Assembly (NCBI RefSeq): GCF_035594125.1
Contig: NC_087155.1
Span: 5,476,192-5,540,191, forward strand
Reading direction: 5' to 3'
Source of the DNA: Scylla paramamosain
Lineage: Eukaryota; Arthropoda; Malacostraca; Decapoda; Portunidae
Length of the DNA stretch: 64,000 bases
In this document: in pieces, positions 37,641 through 52,999 of the stretch
Numbering within the stretch: position 1 is the stretch's first letter
Layout of the letters: each line of letters opens with the position of its first letter
Notes under the pieces: generated by a model
What the model was told of the DNA's origin: nothing
The model's input: only the letters and a program-made list of their open reading frames with translations
Database searches by the model: none
Position numbers and translations under genes: made by a program

Positions 37641-39429
37641 AGATTTTCTCCAACAACACCTTCCATTCTTTAAAGAGTGGGTCCTCCATATTGTACAGCT
37701 CCTCGTACCGCTTCATGAATTTCAGAGCTATTTCTTCCCCTAGCAGCAGGTTAAACTTTATCGGCTCAAAAATGTTGGAGAATGCTGAGGGAGTGGGAGT
37801 TCCTTGTTCTGGCCTCGAGAATTTGGGTTCAGCCGCTTGTGATGCAGAAGGAAGAGAGGCTGAGATTGCTGGGGTACAGGCGGGGAGAACTGTGGTGTCA
37901 GAAGATGGTGAGTTGGGAGAGGTGACTGGAGCAGCATTGGAGAAACTGCAGCTCGGCTTCAGCTTGTCGGAGTTGAGCACAACCTCAGGGCTGAAGGGAT
38001 GGATCCCGGATTTTACAAATCCCTTGAAGGCGAGCTCTGGCCATGCTGTGGTGTCCCAAGCTTTCTTCAGTGTGCGGACAAACGTGCGCATGGTGACACT
38101 CTCTCCAGTCTGGTACTGAAACTTTCTAACGGCTTCACTCCATGCTAGTTTGATTGCCCCGAAGAAATCTAGATCCAGTGGCTGGATGAGACGACTGGCG
38201 TGCGCCTTTAGGCAGTAGAGGATGATGCTATTCTCGTTACACAGGGTGCTGATTGCCAGGGAGTGATGGCTGGAATGGCCGTTCACAAACAGCACCACTG
38301 ATCACTTTTCTCCTAATTTGGGAATGAACATTTTCTTCAAAAGGGTAAGAAACAATACCTCAGTAATCCACCCGTTTGTATTTTTTATCTTTTATTTAAA
38401 AAAAAAAGCCTCTTTAAACCCTTCCAACGCATTGAAACGAGGATCCCTGGTGTAGGGGAAGATCAGCAGCGGTAGAAGGTACTGTCCCATGGCAGAGGAG
38501 CAGGCCAACATTGTCACCTGCTGCTGTGTGCCACTTGTGATGGAGTAGACGTGTTTCGCTCCTGTCATGCTGATGATTTACTTTGTCTTTGGACAAATGT
38601 CAGAACCACTTTCATCAGCATTAAAGATTTTGTCAGGAGAGGTCAACAAAGTGGGATCGATGGTGTCCAGGTAATGTTTCATTTGCTGAAACCATTCACC
38701 TAGAACATCTTTTGTCACGACTGCTCTCTCACGGCTAAGTGGTTGATCCATTTTTTCCCGTATCTCTGGGTGCCTCTAGAAAAAAGCTTGCATCCAGTCC
38801 TTTCCAGAGCGGTTGTCTTTGAAGACAGTCTTCGCTCCCCTAGCGTCGAGGATGGTCTTCACCATGTCATTGAGGTCGTCTTTCGTCCGTCCAAAACCTC
38901 ATTGAGACACTTCAATTAGCCAGTCTACCAGCTTCTTCTCCTCCTTCAACAGAACTGTTTTGGAAGCAGCTTGCATAAGTCTTCTGCCCCTAACCTTGTC
39001 CCCAAGAGTGGCGTAGGGGATCCCAAAAGCTTTGGAGGCGCCATTCAGGGACATCTGTTTGGACCTCACCAGTTCCACAGCTCTCTCCACTTGCTCCTGC
39101 GTGTAGTGTTGGGTTGATGCCATTTCAGCAAAGACTGTTGAAAAGGCACAGAGCAAGAATGCAATTTGACATGCATGCTCGAATATAATACTTCCTCTTT
39201 CTTTTTTTCCCCAAATTATTAGCCTTTCCTGTCATATTCTGCTTTTGAAGTCAAAACTGCTTGTGCGTAACAACTCGTTTATGCTTTTCACAATAACATT
39301 AAACATACTGAAAATGCAGATAGTCTAGAAAGAGAAGACAAAAATAAAGTAAGCACACTATCCTAGTAATGCCCTACTCTGGTTGGCATGCTACACGCTA
39401 AGGGCGTTTATGGCAGGTTTACGCGCTAC

Positions 39430-40290
39430 CCAACACAAACCCTTACTTGTTGAGACTAGACATATTTATCCTCAACCATTTGACAGTCATGCATTATAAC
39501 AATGAATTCATTGACAAGCCATGTTAGTTTTGTATCAAAATAGGTGACAGTGACTAACAATGACATTCATGTGTACTATCGAAACAGCAGAACTCAACTT
39601 ACCTCAGTTATGGTGGAAGACACAATTCCTCGTTCTCTCTGGCGCGCACAGAACAGTGGAAGGGCACTGGCGGGAAAATTTGAACTTCGCTCAGTCATTT
39701 ATACTCTGTTTATGTGTTATGGGACTTCACGCGGGACTTAGCACACAGACCCGACTGGCGCACAGACCCTCTAGTACTCTACAACCGAACAATGCCGAAC
39801 GTCAGCTACATCCCTTTAATATTTTCCTCATAGTGTCCTAATATTTTTGTTACTCAATGATCTTGTAACACGTTTGTATACGCGATACACTATTCTTAAC
39901 ATTATCATAACTTTTAGAGCATTAGGATAATGTATGGCTATAAAATCGAACTTCAGACGCGACATCCTGCTGAGTAATCCAAAATATCATTGTTTACCAT
40001 TGTTACCGCCAACAGTGGTGCTGGAGGTTTTGGAAGTAACGATGGAAGAAACAGGTGTAAAGACAAAACAGATATGTATGCTAAACAACATATTACGAGA
40101 GTTAAGTGCATTAGTATAATATAAATAGGTATAAAGACAAAACAAATATATATGTTAAACAACATGTTCTGTGTTATGAGAGTTAAAGTGCATTTGTATA
40201 TAAAGTTCTGGTGTTATGAAAGTTAAATGAAAAATATAATGAAACTGAGAGAGTGGTGAAAATGTGAGGTGTAGCTACATTGTGGTAGTG
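39430..40290. other. Non-coding stretch
   Basis: No recognisable gene. The frames at 39544-39841 and 39934-40119 have no family resemblance and overlap each other. Confidence 0.4.
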
Positions 40291-40389
40291 AGGATCGTGT
40301 TTACTGAGAAGAATGTCGACGCAGCAGTAAAGCGAGATAGGGAGGAACAGTGACATATGACAGGGGTGAACTATCGCTGACCTAAGGGT

Positions 40390-41044
40390 AAGATGGGCAG
40401 GCGTGAGGCGCCGAGGGCCAGCAGGGACGAAGACCGGAGGGACAGATCCCTTTGTACCACCACCGTGTTCGGATGTAACTCCTGGAAAGATCGGACCACT
40501 ACAATATAGACGCAGGTGTTGCTTGGTGACAGGCCTCCTTAAGACCCCAAACACGTGAGTTCCACATCTGTATTACGAGGGGTCGATTTCCCTAATTGTC
40601 ATAATCCATGATTAGTGATGCATTATGTTGATACGATTAGTGATGCTTATGTTGATACAGTATTTAATAGTTAGTAGTGCTACGCACGCCTTATGTTTAT
40701 TATGTATGTCTTCAGGTTTGACCGAATGCAATAAACGATTCATGTCACCGTGTGGGTCTAAAATCCTTTAGCTGCCTTCGGATAGCTACAACCATTTTAA
40801 ACAATATCGCCCGAGGCCACACTTGCTCCTCAGTCCTCACTGCACCCAGCTTCACGAACAAGTGTCTCTGCACGATAAGTTGGGCGTCTGGACCGTCACG
40901 GAATTTTCGTCCTGCCACACCTCTTAGCAAACTGCAGGGTGTTTATAGTGGCGGTGAGACTGTCGTCCTGTCAGTTTTACTTTTGTCTGCGAATAGATCA
41001 GACGGAGCTTGTGGATCCATAGTATATCAGTACTAGTAATAACA
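40390..41044 (+). other. Candidate 5' UTR exon region of an unidentified gene
   Basis: CpG-containing, less AT-rich sequence ending in AGTAATAACA/GTAAGT, a full consensus donor at 41044/41045. If joined to the acceptor at 43352 it gives AATAACA-ATG, a good arthropod start context. Another possible donor, ACAC/GTGAGT, lies at about 40553. The frames here (40752-41036 plus, 40745-40930 minus) are not recognised. The transcription start cannot be placed. Confidence 0.3.
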
Positions 41045-41100
41045 GTAAGTACATGATGTTGGAGTCTTGTATATGTGTGTGTCAGTGTTAAGTAATGGTG

Positions 41101-41211
<111 letters not shown>

Positions 41212-41427
41212 AATCTTGGTTTGATTTATGTTAAGGGAAAATTACATGGCATAGCGACAAATGCTTCGCATCTCCAAAGCAAATACTTCTTGAGAAAATC
41301 ATATGTAAACTAATTTATTGTGATGCAACTAAGGAGGATTCTTAGATGATCAGCCATGCGTAACTCAGAACTAGCCCTTTTTTCTAAGTATTGCGTAAGA
41401 ATTATTATGATAGTGTTTTTATTACGG

Positions 41428-41756
<329 letters not shown>

Positions 41757-42038
41757 GAATAAAAAAAGTTCTGAAACGTAATAGGGAAGACTTCTACTCT
41801 TCTATTCTAACTCTCAAAACTTATGTTTTTAACATCCAGATTAATACGTAATATCTAAATGAACATAATCTTCAAAAGTACTTTTTGTTCTGGTTATTTC
41901 TTGACTCGAGCTTGAGATTATAAGTCCCTTAAACTCGGAAACAGTTATAGCTTTTTTGTGTATGAAAGTGTGTGTGTGAATTGTGTGTGTATTGTGTGTG
42001 AAACCAAAAGGAACACCAACAACACACCATTAATAGCA

Positions 42039-42040
<2 letters not shown>

Positions 42041-42096
<56 letters not shown>

Positions 42097-42494
42097 TAAT
42101 AATAATAGTAATAATAATAGTAATAATAATGATAATAATAATAATAATGATGATAATAATAACAATAATAATCTGTTAATGGTAATAATCTGAAATCATG
42201 ATAACAGCAGACTAGCTCTTACCTTTAGTCATCATGGCGTAAAATAACAAAATGTTAGCCTTTAGAAGTAGTATGCGAGATAAGCTTCCCATTGATCTTG
42301 GTCATTACGGAGGATAAAATCGCTGACATGGCTGCATGGAGGTTATTGCGCGAAATAAGAGTGATAAACCTGTAGACTAGAGCATTGTTAGAGAAAGGGG
42401 GATGAAGTGAAGACGCAAGATTATTTTGATTTATTAATAATAATGACTATGAATTTAATAGTGATGAAAGATATTATATCATTGATGCTATGAC

Positions 42495-42536
<42 letters not shown>

Positions 42537-42553
42537 TATTATTATTATTATTA

Positions 42554-42621
<68 letters not shown>
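42041..42621. repeat. (AAT)n arrays, the second a perfect (AAT)n(ATT)n inversion
   Basis: The first array is at about 42041-42165. The second at about 42495-42621 changes from AAT to ATT units at its middle (about 42536) and so can fold on itself. The DNA between them has no recognised gene. Confidence 0.93.
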
Positions 42622-42623
<2 letters not shown>

Positions 42624-43043
42624 AAGTTATTGCGAGTAGTATGAAAATGAACGGCTCCGAAGTGTTTCTATTCCGTACAAACCAACTTTACTATATAAAA
42701 GTTACGCAGAATACGATGATGTACCCAGAGTATAGATCAAAGACAATATAAACAAATCACAGCTGACACAGATGGACGTAAGCTGCCGCATCGTCCATCA
42801 AAGAATCATATGGATGAGAGTAACACACAATTCACTCACGTTTTCTTCTGGATAACATTACAGTACGTATACTTACGTATTCACTGAAGTTTCTGTTCAG
42901 ACTTTGATTGATGAAATCAAAATCTTTATGTGAAGACATGGAGGTATGCATTTTGTAGAATAAGCACCTTATATTAACAACGCTCTTTCCGATGATAGAA
43001 AATTACGTTTGCTGTAAGGGGAAAAAAAAAAAAAATCACAAAC

Positions 43044-43328
<285 letters not shown>

Positions 43329-43352
43329 CAACTACTGTTGTCCATTTTCCAG

Positions 43353-43424
43353 ATGTGGGAGCCCGTTGCCTTGTGCTGCTTCACCAGGAGGACGGGATGC
43401 CTTGTGCTGGGCTCTCTGGAAGTG
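43353..43424 (+). CDS. Candidate first coding exon of an unidentified membrane protein
   Basis: The exon is bounded by GTCCATTTTCCAG (acceptor ending 43352) and AGTG/GTAAGA (donor at 43424/43425). It begins with ATG and encodes 24 residues, MWEPVALCCFTRRTGCLVLG then SLEV, ending in phase 0. A short Cys pair followed by R-T-G and a hydrophobic run is reminiscent of the start of small multi-pass arthropod membrane proteins; this is a weak resemblance only. Downstream exons were not found in the window. It could be a chance splice-site pair. Confidence 0.3.
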
Positions 43425-44298
43425 GTAAGACCTGTTTACTGATAATTTCATGTGGCTGCATATGTCATACGGTTGAATGGGAATGTTGCTCATATCTAAT
43501 GGTCATCTTTCATTTTTGCTTTGAGACGAAACTCGGTAAGATGAATCTCATAATATTATGTCCCTGCCCTTATTTAGAAAAGCTTTAATGTGTATTTGGA
43601 TGTAAAATTGGTATAATGGACTCATGATATTATAAGTTACAGTCTATTGGAGTTTGGTTTTCTGTGAGGATTTTTTTTTTTCTTCCGGATTGGAGCCATT
43701 CTTGGATTCATAACGGCAGTAATTTCATTCGCATTAACAGAGAACAACATGATGAACATGGTGTGCTCACATGTGACTACCATGGTGGACAAAAATTGCA
43801 GATAACAACTATCGACAGGTGGTACGTTTTTCAGCGTTGAACTGCATTGTTGTAAACGAAATGTAAACAAACTGGCATTTTTTTCTCATTTTATGAACAT
43901 ACACAGAAAACACAAAAAATCTTAATGTTTGTGTCCTTTCCTAAAAAAAAAAAAAAAGAGAAAAAAAAGAGCTATTGTCGCTTTCACTATTGCTACACAC
44001 ATTTATTTTATTGATACTCATGAATCACTGAACTTGTGCTAACAATTTAAACACTGAAAGAATGTTGGTTAGTTGATACCATGCAATTTGACACCATAGA
44101 AACTGAACGTAACATTTAGCGTTAAGAAGTAAGGATGCTCCTGCCAGCGAGGTTATTGAGAAAAAAAAAAAAAAAAAAAAATCTACATATCGTTCAAAAC
44201 AATGAGGAAGCAAGTCGATAGTTTCATGAATTCGTGTGTTCATCATTCAACTAGATTATGCACTATTTTCTACAGAATTGTTTATTGCATGTATCACG

Positions 44299-44400
<102 letters not shown>

Positions 44401-44497
44401 GTTCACTGAAAATAATGATGCATAGAAATCAGAATAAAACCAGAGATGATAGTTGATTTTTTTTTTTTTTTTTTTAACGTTTATCTTATAGTTACGT

Positions 44498-45192
<695 letters not shown>

Positions 45193-45269
<77 letters not shown>
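45193..45269. repeat. (TG)n microsatellite at the centre of the inverted duplication
   Basis: About 38 TG units in the spacer between the two arms. Confidence 0.97.
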
Positions 45270-45271
<2 letters not shown>

Positions 45272-45399
45272 AATATTACTACTATTATTACAACCACCAC
45301 TACCATCACTAATGACAACAATAATAACAATAATCACTGCTTAGTCACCAGAAAGGACGTAATACCTTGACATTCTCCTTCCCACCACTTCTATGCGGA

Positions 45400-46680
<1,281 letters not shown>

Positions 46681-46688
46681 AAATATTG

Positions 46689-47510
46689 CTGACAGCTTCG
46701 CTCGTCAGTCGCCTTCCATGCGTTTTACTCGTAATAGCAGTAATTACGAGCGAAACGAAGTTTACTATGGAGGGTGTTGTTTCATTTTAAGCAGCCCGGC
46801 CTGGCCCGACGGTAACGCTATTGAAACATTAATATCTCCAGAACTACGCGGCCGATCATAACGAAATTAGGACCATAGCACAACTCTATCAATTTTATAT
46901 AGTATAACTTTCATCTCTTCTATTGGGTGAAATCAATGGGTAACTTGCAAAAAGTAGAAGGGTGTCGAAAACGGGAATTCTAAAAAATAAATAAATAAAT
47001 AAATAAATAAATACTTAAGGAATTTTAATGATACTTAAGAGATGTCATATTGCTACAATTTTAATAAAATTCCTTATGTCATCTTTGAAGTAGAGCTGCG
47101 CCTGCGCTAAGTAAAAACTCCAACTTTTTAACTAATTAACTGATCAAGCTCAAATTTTGTCTTTAATAAGCGTAATACAAAATATAACGAAAAAAAAACA
47201 TGTCAAATTTACAGTACTACTGCACATGCGCAAAAAAACTGAATAAAACTTTTTTGTAAAGTGACCGTCATTTTTTTGCAATTTTCACCAAATTTTTGTC
47301 TCAACGAGAGCGAATACACAGAATACAGAACGAAATTTTCTATCCAACAGTATGCAACATAAATTAGGCTCTCGCAAAGTTTTGAATTAGAGAGATTTGA
47401 ATATTAAGTAAGTGCGCGATATGTGCGGTGCCTGAAATTGCATCCAACTGACAGCTTCGCTCGTCAGCTGCCTTCCGAGGAGTTTTATTGGTAATAATAA
47501 TAACAATAAT
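46689..47510. repeat. Direct repeats about 60 bp long, 759 bp apart
   Basis: CTGACAGCTTCGCTCGTCAG occurs at 46689 and again at 47448. In both places a GCCTTCC, a GTTTTA-like word and GTAATA follow. The 20-mer itself can form a CTGAC/GTCAG stem. The unit may be one monomer of a long-period tandem repeat or an element with direct terminal repeats. No coding content recognised. Confidence 0.7.
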
Positions 47511-48765
47511 ACAGCAAGGAGGGAAAGAGAGGAAGAGATAGGGTAGAAAAAGAAAATGGTTTACAAGAGAAAAGGGTTAGGGAAGAATGAATGCCAAAGA
47601 ACATGCAGATAGACAACATTCTGGTAATGCTCCACGTGTGTGTGCCATCCATCGCCTTTCTTCCCTATTCACCATTACCGCTTCCCTCATCGTGGCCATG
47701 GCCCACCGGTAACCGCTATCACCTCTTCAACATTCCTTGCCGCCATCATGTAAAAATAAGAAAACATATATGAGCGACAACTGAACCAGATATTGGCAAT
47801 ACTGCCACGGCTCCCTCTGTTGCTGCTGATCACTTCAGTCAGCCGTAGTGTTTGTGTAGTCTTGCTAACGGGATTTTATGTTACTGGACTTTATATTATT
47901 ATATCATTACACCACCATCATTTCATCTCTTGTCAACAACAACACGGCAATTGTGGGTAATGGAATATGACTATCGTCAATTCGTTGGTAGGAACAGTTT
48001 TATACAAATACACACTTGAAAGTATGATTGATTGATGCATCACGTTCAAACAAAACTTTCCCTTGATCTCGATAAAATAACAATGAGCGAGTTCAATCTC
48101 ATCAATGGCCTCCATAGAAGGACAAACATTACAATGTGAACAATGGGTGCCGTGGCGCTGCTTTGGGGATCACATGTTATTGATCTGGCTTGTAACGCAT
48201 GTCGCTTACACTTACTCAGGTCACGTCTCTATGGTACTGAAACTGCAAATAACTAAATATAACTCCTAGTAGCCATCCCTTGGCGGTAGGCTGGGTAGGG
48301 GAGGGAGAGGAGAAGAGGGACGCTGCTCCCGTTCTCCCTCAAACTGCATCAGGTGGGAGGCTTTTCTTCCTCGCGTGAGATCTTCCCACGACAGCCCTCA
48401 ATGACGTCCGGTTCTCGCGCCTCCATTGTCCCAGCGCGAGTTTCCCTCATAAAGCAGCCTAACTCAAGCATTCTGCAATCATCAATGCTACTGCCTGCGT
48501 TACCCTACAGCCTCTATACACGTGCTTGTCCTAAGTTTGCATCCACACGCACCTCCACTAAATATTATGTTAATATGTTGTAAATCTTTCACAAATCACA
48601 AATCTTTTCCACTTTTATACTTACATTTCGCAGAAAATAAATTGAATATTTCTGTGATATCCTTTCATGATGAGTAAAGGCTCATTGCAATTATTATTTT
48701 TAAGAGTAGTGAAGCGTGGCATGAAACGAAACCCACAAACTTGTGTACTTCATGCCGTTTGACTC
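47511..48765. other. No recognisable gene; partly CpG-richer
   Basis: 48290-48560 is richer in GC and CpG than its surroundings and could be regulatory, but I see no gene start. Short frames (47591-47773, 48353-48583) resemble nothing known to me. Confidence 0.35.
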
Positions 48766-48769
48766 GTGG

Positions 48770-49190
48770 ATTCCAGGGCCGTCTGAGGCGCGTGTGGGTT
48801 AAGTGAAACACTAAACAACGTGAGGGAGTTTATTGTCTCTTCACTCACGAGAGGAATGCAGACAAATAATCCAAGACTGTTGCCAGCCGAGTGGATAGAG
48901 TGAGACAGTGGCTTGATGGTAACCAAGGAGCTCCCTGCCAGACCAGGTGGGTAAACACGAACCCCGTCACCTCGGGTGAGGCTTCATGAAGCACCGAGGT
49001 GTGTAGGATTGAGAGTCAACTCAAGGGCGTGCAGGGTAGTTGACTCGGTAGTAGTGTTGGCTCCGAAACCTGCAGCGAACCAGACGGGGAGGTTGGGTAA
49101 GGATTGGTAGTCCTCTGGGTCGGCCGCCCTGCGTAAATACCCAGGTAACAACTGAAGTGGTGTTACTCCTCTTACACGATTCCCCCCATC
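48770..49190 (-). mobile_element. Possible 3' LTR of gypsy element 2
   Basis: On the minus strand the purine run TGATGGGGGGAA (about 49188-49199) looks like a polypurine tract, followed by TGTAAGAGGAGTAACACC as a candidate LTR start. About 330 bp further on is ACAATAAACTCCC, a possible polyadenylation signal. The LTR's far end is not defined. It follows a decayed RNase H region directly, so integrase is missing. Confidence 0.45.
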
Positions 49191-49229
49191 AAGAATCTAC
49201 TTCTGGTAGACTCAGATGAGGAACACTCC

Positions 49230-49625
49230 CTGGGTTGAAAGATACTCACAAAAGATTCTAGGCACGACTTAGATCATCTCCGATGTCATCTGCCTCGCCG
49301 ACATGAACCATTCCGAACTTGTACGCCTGAAGATTCAGAAATCACCTTAGGAATATGTCGTTTTTACCCACGAATGTCTGAAGGTAGGTGAAACGCTTAT
49401 GACCAACCTCGAGGATGAACTCTCAACCACGAGGGTAGTAATCAAACTCCAGTATGCCAAAAATAACAGCAAGACACTCAAATTCAATATCGGAATACTT
49501 GCCCTCTCGGGGGAAGGAGCTTCCGGCTGGCAAAAACAAAGAGATGAAGACTACCAAGGTGATACTGGAGCATGACTGCCCCGACACTTCGACATGAAAC
49601 ATCCTTGCGGAGAACAAAGGTAAGA
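49230..49625 (-). pseudogene. Gypsy element 2, RT end and RNase H fragment
   Basis: The frame 49423-49617 encodes SFPREGKYSDIEFECLAVIF and GILEFDYYPRG, the R-E-x-x-Y-S-x-I-E-x-E-C-L-A region between RT and RNase H of Ty3/gypsy elements. After a stop the next residues give EFILEVGHKRFTYLQTFVGK, where the family has D-H-K-P. The Asp is therefore Gly. Further on is DDIGDDLSRA, matching the A-D-x-L-S-R end of RNase H. Non-functional. Confidence 0.7.
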
Positions 49626-49643
49626 CTAGTGTCGGGGAAGCGA

Positions 49644-49675
49644 AGCAGCAGCTTATACATGTATAAGCTGCTGCT
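49644..49675. repeat. 32-bp perfect palindrome
   Basis: The left half is AGCAGCAGCTTATACA and the right half is its exact reverse complement, TGTATAAGCTGCTGCT, with no spacer. Confidence 0.95.
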
Positions 49676-49883
49676 GATAGGTTATTTTGTCACATTATTT
49701 TGTTGATGCTTGCCTGCCTGTCCCCTTTTAGTTGCTGTTTTCTTTTTAATTTTGTTCCTAGTGTGATATTTTATGATTTTTGCCCTTGTGTTTATTTTTA
49801 TAAATATTTTTAGCCTGATGCCTTCTGTGAAGGTGAAACGATGCAATAAATGAAAAAAAGAAGTCTGGTGTATCCTTGCTTGC

Positions 49884-50055
<172 letters not shown>

Positions 50056-52995
50056 TTTATGTGGGACGGACACCGGCCAAGGGCAACAAAAATCTAAAAA
50101 AAAAAAAAAAAAAAGCCCTCTGACATGCCGGTCCCCTAATAGGGTCCGAAGCGGTAGTCAAAAAATTGAAAGACAAGTGTCTTGAAACCTCCCTCTTGAA
50201 GGAATTTGTCATAAGAAGATGGAAATACAGAAGCAGGCAGGGAGTTTCAGAGTTTACCAGAGAAAGGGATGAATGATTGAGACTACTGGTTAAATCTTGC
50301 ATTAGAGAGGGACAGAATAGGGATGAGAAAAAGAAGAAATCCATGTGTAGCGAGGCCGCGGGAGGGGAGACATACAGTTGGCAAGATCAGAAGAGCAGTT
50401 AGCATGAAAATAGCGGTATAAGATAGCAAGCGATGCAACAGTGCGGCAATGAGGAAGAGGTTCAAGACATTCGGTTAGAGGAAAGGAGTTGACGAGACGA
50501 AAAACTTTAGATTCCAACCTACTCGTATCTAAGAGAGCGGTATGAGTGGAACCACCCCCAGACATGTGAAGTGTACTCCATACGTGGACGGAGAAGGCCC
50601 TTGTACAGAGTTAGCAGCTGGAGGGGGAGTGAGAAAAACTGGCGGAGACGTCTTAAAATACCTGACTTCATAGAAGCTGTTTTAGCTAGAAATGAGATGT
50701 GAAGTTTCCAGTTTAGATTATAAGAAAAGGACAGACCGAGGATGTTAAGTGTAGAAAAGGAGTACAGTTAAGTGTCATTGAAGAGGAAGGGATAATTGTC
50801 TGTAAGGTTGTGTCGAGTTGATAGAAGGAGGAATTGAGTTTTTGAGGCATTGAACAATACCAAGTTTGCTCTGCCCCAATCATAAATTTTCGAGAGATCA
50901 GAAGTCAGGCGTTCTGTGGCTTCCCTGCTTGAAATGTTTACTTCCTAAAGGGTTGGACGTCTGTGAAAAGATGTGGAAAAATGCAGGGTGGTATCATCAG
51001 CGTAGGAGTGCATAGGACAAGAAGTTTGCTTTAGAAGATCATTCATGAATGATAGGAAGAGAGTGGATGACTGGACAGAACCCTGAGGAACACCACTGTT
51101 AATAGATTTAGGAATGACCATCTGCCACAGCAGCAATGGAACGGTCAGAAAGGAAACTTGAGATGAAATTACAGAGAGGATATAAGCTATAGGAGGGTAG
51201 TTTGGAAATCAAAGCTTTGTGCCAGACTCTATCAAAAGCTTTTGATATGTCTAAGGCAACAGTTAAAGTTCACTAAAATCTCTAAAAGAGGATGACCAAG
51301 ACTCAGTAAGGAAAGCCAGAAGATCACCAGTAGAGCGGCCTGCAGGGAACCCATACTGGAGATCAGATAGATGGTTGTAAAGTGACAGATGTTTAAGAAT
51401 CTTCCTGCTGAAAATATATTAACAAACTATAGACAGGCAGGAAATTAAAGCAATAGGATGATAGTTTGAGGTATTAGAACGGCCATCCTTTTTAGGAACA
51501 GGCTGAATGTAGGCAAACTTCCTTCAAGAAGGAAAGTTAGATGTTGACAGACAGAGTTGAAAGAGTTTGACTAGGCAAGGTGCAAGCATGGAGGCACAGT
51601 TTCGGAGAACAATCAGGTCCATAGGCCTTCTGAGGGTTTAGGCTAGCGAGGGCATGGAAAACATCATTTCGAAGAATTTTAATAGGTAGCATGAAGTAGT
51701 CAGAGGGTGGAGGAGAGGGAGGAACAAGCCACCTCTCTATCACGTATAGCACGAGAACAGGCTGTGCTAAACCAAGGTTTGGAAAGTTTAAGTCGAGAAA
51801 AAGAGTGAGGAATGTATGCCTCAATGCCAGACACTATCAACTCTGTTATGCGTTTGGCACACAGAGACGGGTCTCTGTCACGGAAGCAGTAGTCATTTCA
51901 AGGAAAATCAACAAATTACCTCCTCAGGTTCTCCCAACTAGCAGAAGCAAAACGCCAGAGGCACCTCCGCTTATGGGATCTGAGAAGGGATTGGAGCGAT
52001 AGGACAAGATACAGATATGAGATTATGACCGGAGGAGCACAATGGAGAAGAGAAGGTAACAGCATAAGTAGAAGGATTAGAGGTTAGGAAAAGATCAAGA
52101 ATGTTGGGTGTATCTCCAAGACGGTCAGGAATACAGGTAGGGTGTTGCACCAATTGCTCTTGGTTGTGGAGGATAGCAAAGTTGAAGGCTAGTTCACCAG
52201 GATGGTCAGTGAAGGGAGAAGAAAGCCAAAGCTGGTGATGATCATTGAAGTCTCCAAGACTGGAGATCTCCGCAAAAGGGAAAAAGAGTCAAAATGTGCT
52301 CCACTTTGGAAGTTAAATGGTCGAAGAATTATAGTCAGAGGAGTTAGGTGAGAGGTATACAGCACATATAAATTTAATTTGAGAGTGACTGTGTAGTCGT
52401 AGCCAGATGGTGGAAAACCCGGAAGATTCAAGAGTGTGGGCACGAGAGCAGGTTAAGTCATTGCGCACATAAACGAAACATCTAGCTTTGGATTGAAAGT
52501 GAGGATAAAGAAAGTAGGAGGGAACAGAATAGGAGCTACTATCAGTTGCCTCAGACACCTGTGTTTCAGTAAGAAAAAGAAGATGAGGTCTAGTAGAGGA
52601 GAGAATGTGTTCTACAATTGAAAATTAGATTTAAGACCGCGAATCTTGCAGAAGTTAATGAAGAAAAATTTGAGGGGGGTGTCAAGACACTTCGAAACCA
52701 GAAGAGCAGTCCGACCTGGTGACATTTGTGATCCCCTCCCCAGATAGTGACTCCTGGGCTGGTGTAGAAGACGCCATGATAATTTAAAATTTTCAGTGAA
52801 GGGTGTGTGTGCGTAATTAGGTGCTTGTAGTTTTGTGTGAAGGAAGAGAGTTGTCCTTAGAGGGCAGGCTGTGACTGCCCCCTTGTGTTGTGAGACACAA
52901 AGGGATACGTTCAGTGAGGTCACAGCTGGGTTTAATGATATGTTCACAGCACCCTCTGATCCAGTGCTTTAGGTCTTACTGGGAGTAATTATTGT
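50056..52995 (-). mobile_element. LINE family A copy 4, nearly full length but broken
   Basis: Minus-strand copy with both ends recognisable: the 3' end at 50056 and the 5' end matching copy 5 through CTTACTGGGAGTAATTATTG near 52988. It has endonuclease frames (52612-52947, 52313-52558, 52189-52443, 51971-52153). The block L-T-E-T-Q-V-S at about 52555 keeps the catalytic Glu. RT pieces include 50945-51136 with [11 protein letters not shown] and [13 protein letters not shown]. Compared with copy 5 it lacks about 310 bp (equivalent to 58098-58407) and has many frame breaks. Its 5' end abuts gypsy 1 pol at about 53000. Confidence 0.88.
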
Positions 52996-52999
52996 TCAC

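Larger units (their letters stand above)
36683..39123 (-). pseudogene. Pogo/jerky-type DDE transposase gene, dead, with PHD-like finger
   Basis: The start is ATG at 39123: MASTQHYTQEQVERAVELV, then GASKAFGIPYATLGDKVRGR, a psq-type HTH. Later pieces are FNADESGSD (first catalytic Asp), LFVNGHSSHHS (where the family has D-G-H, so the second catalytic Asp is Asn), and HASRLIQPLDLDFFGAIKLA (third Asp). A Pro/Gln/Ser repeat (37375-37640), a Lys/Glu-rich coiled stretch (37100-37260), a Ser/Asp/Glu acidic stretch and a finger CAKCQCETRAKVRIKC...WWHAEC (36683-36830) follow. Stops interrupt it at about 38898, 38776, 38579 and 38303. A 133-bp tandem duplication shifts the frame before the finger. The CDS would be about 800 residues. 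Confidence 0.85.

Noticed and set aside
36686..38119. Plus-strand frames over the transposase gene (for example CGRQGLWGRL repeats)
   Set aside because: Antisense shadows of the minus-strand coding minisatellite and transposase.
40745..40930. Minus-strand 61-codon frame (GVAGRKFRDGPDAQLIVQRH)
   Set aside because: No family recognised; overlaps the candidate 5' UTR exon on the other strand; probably chance in a CpG-richer stretch.
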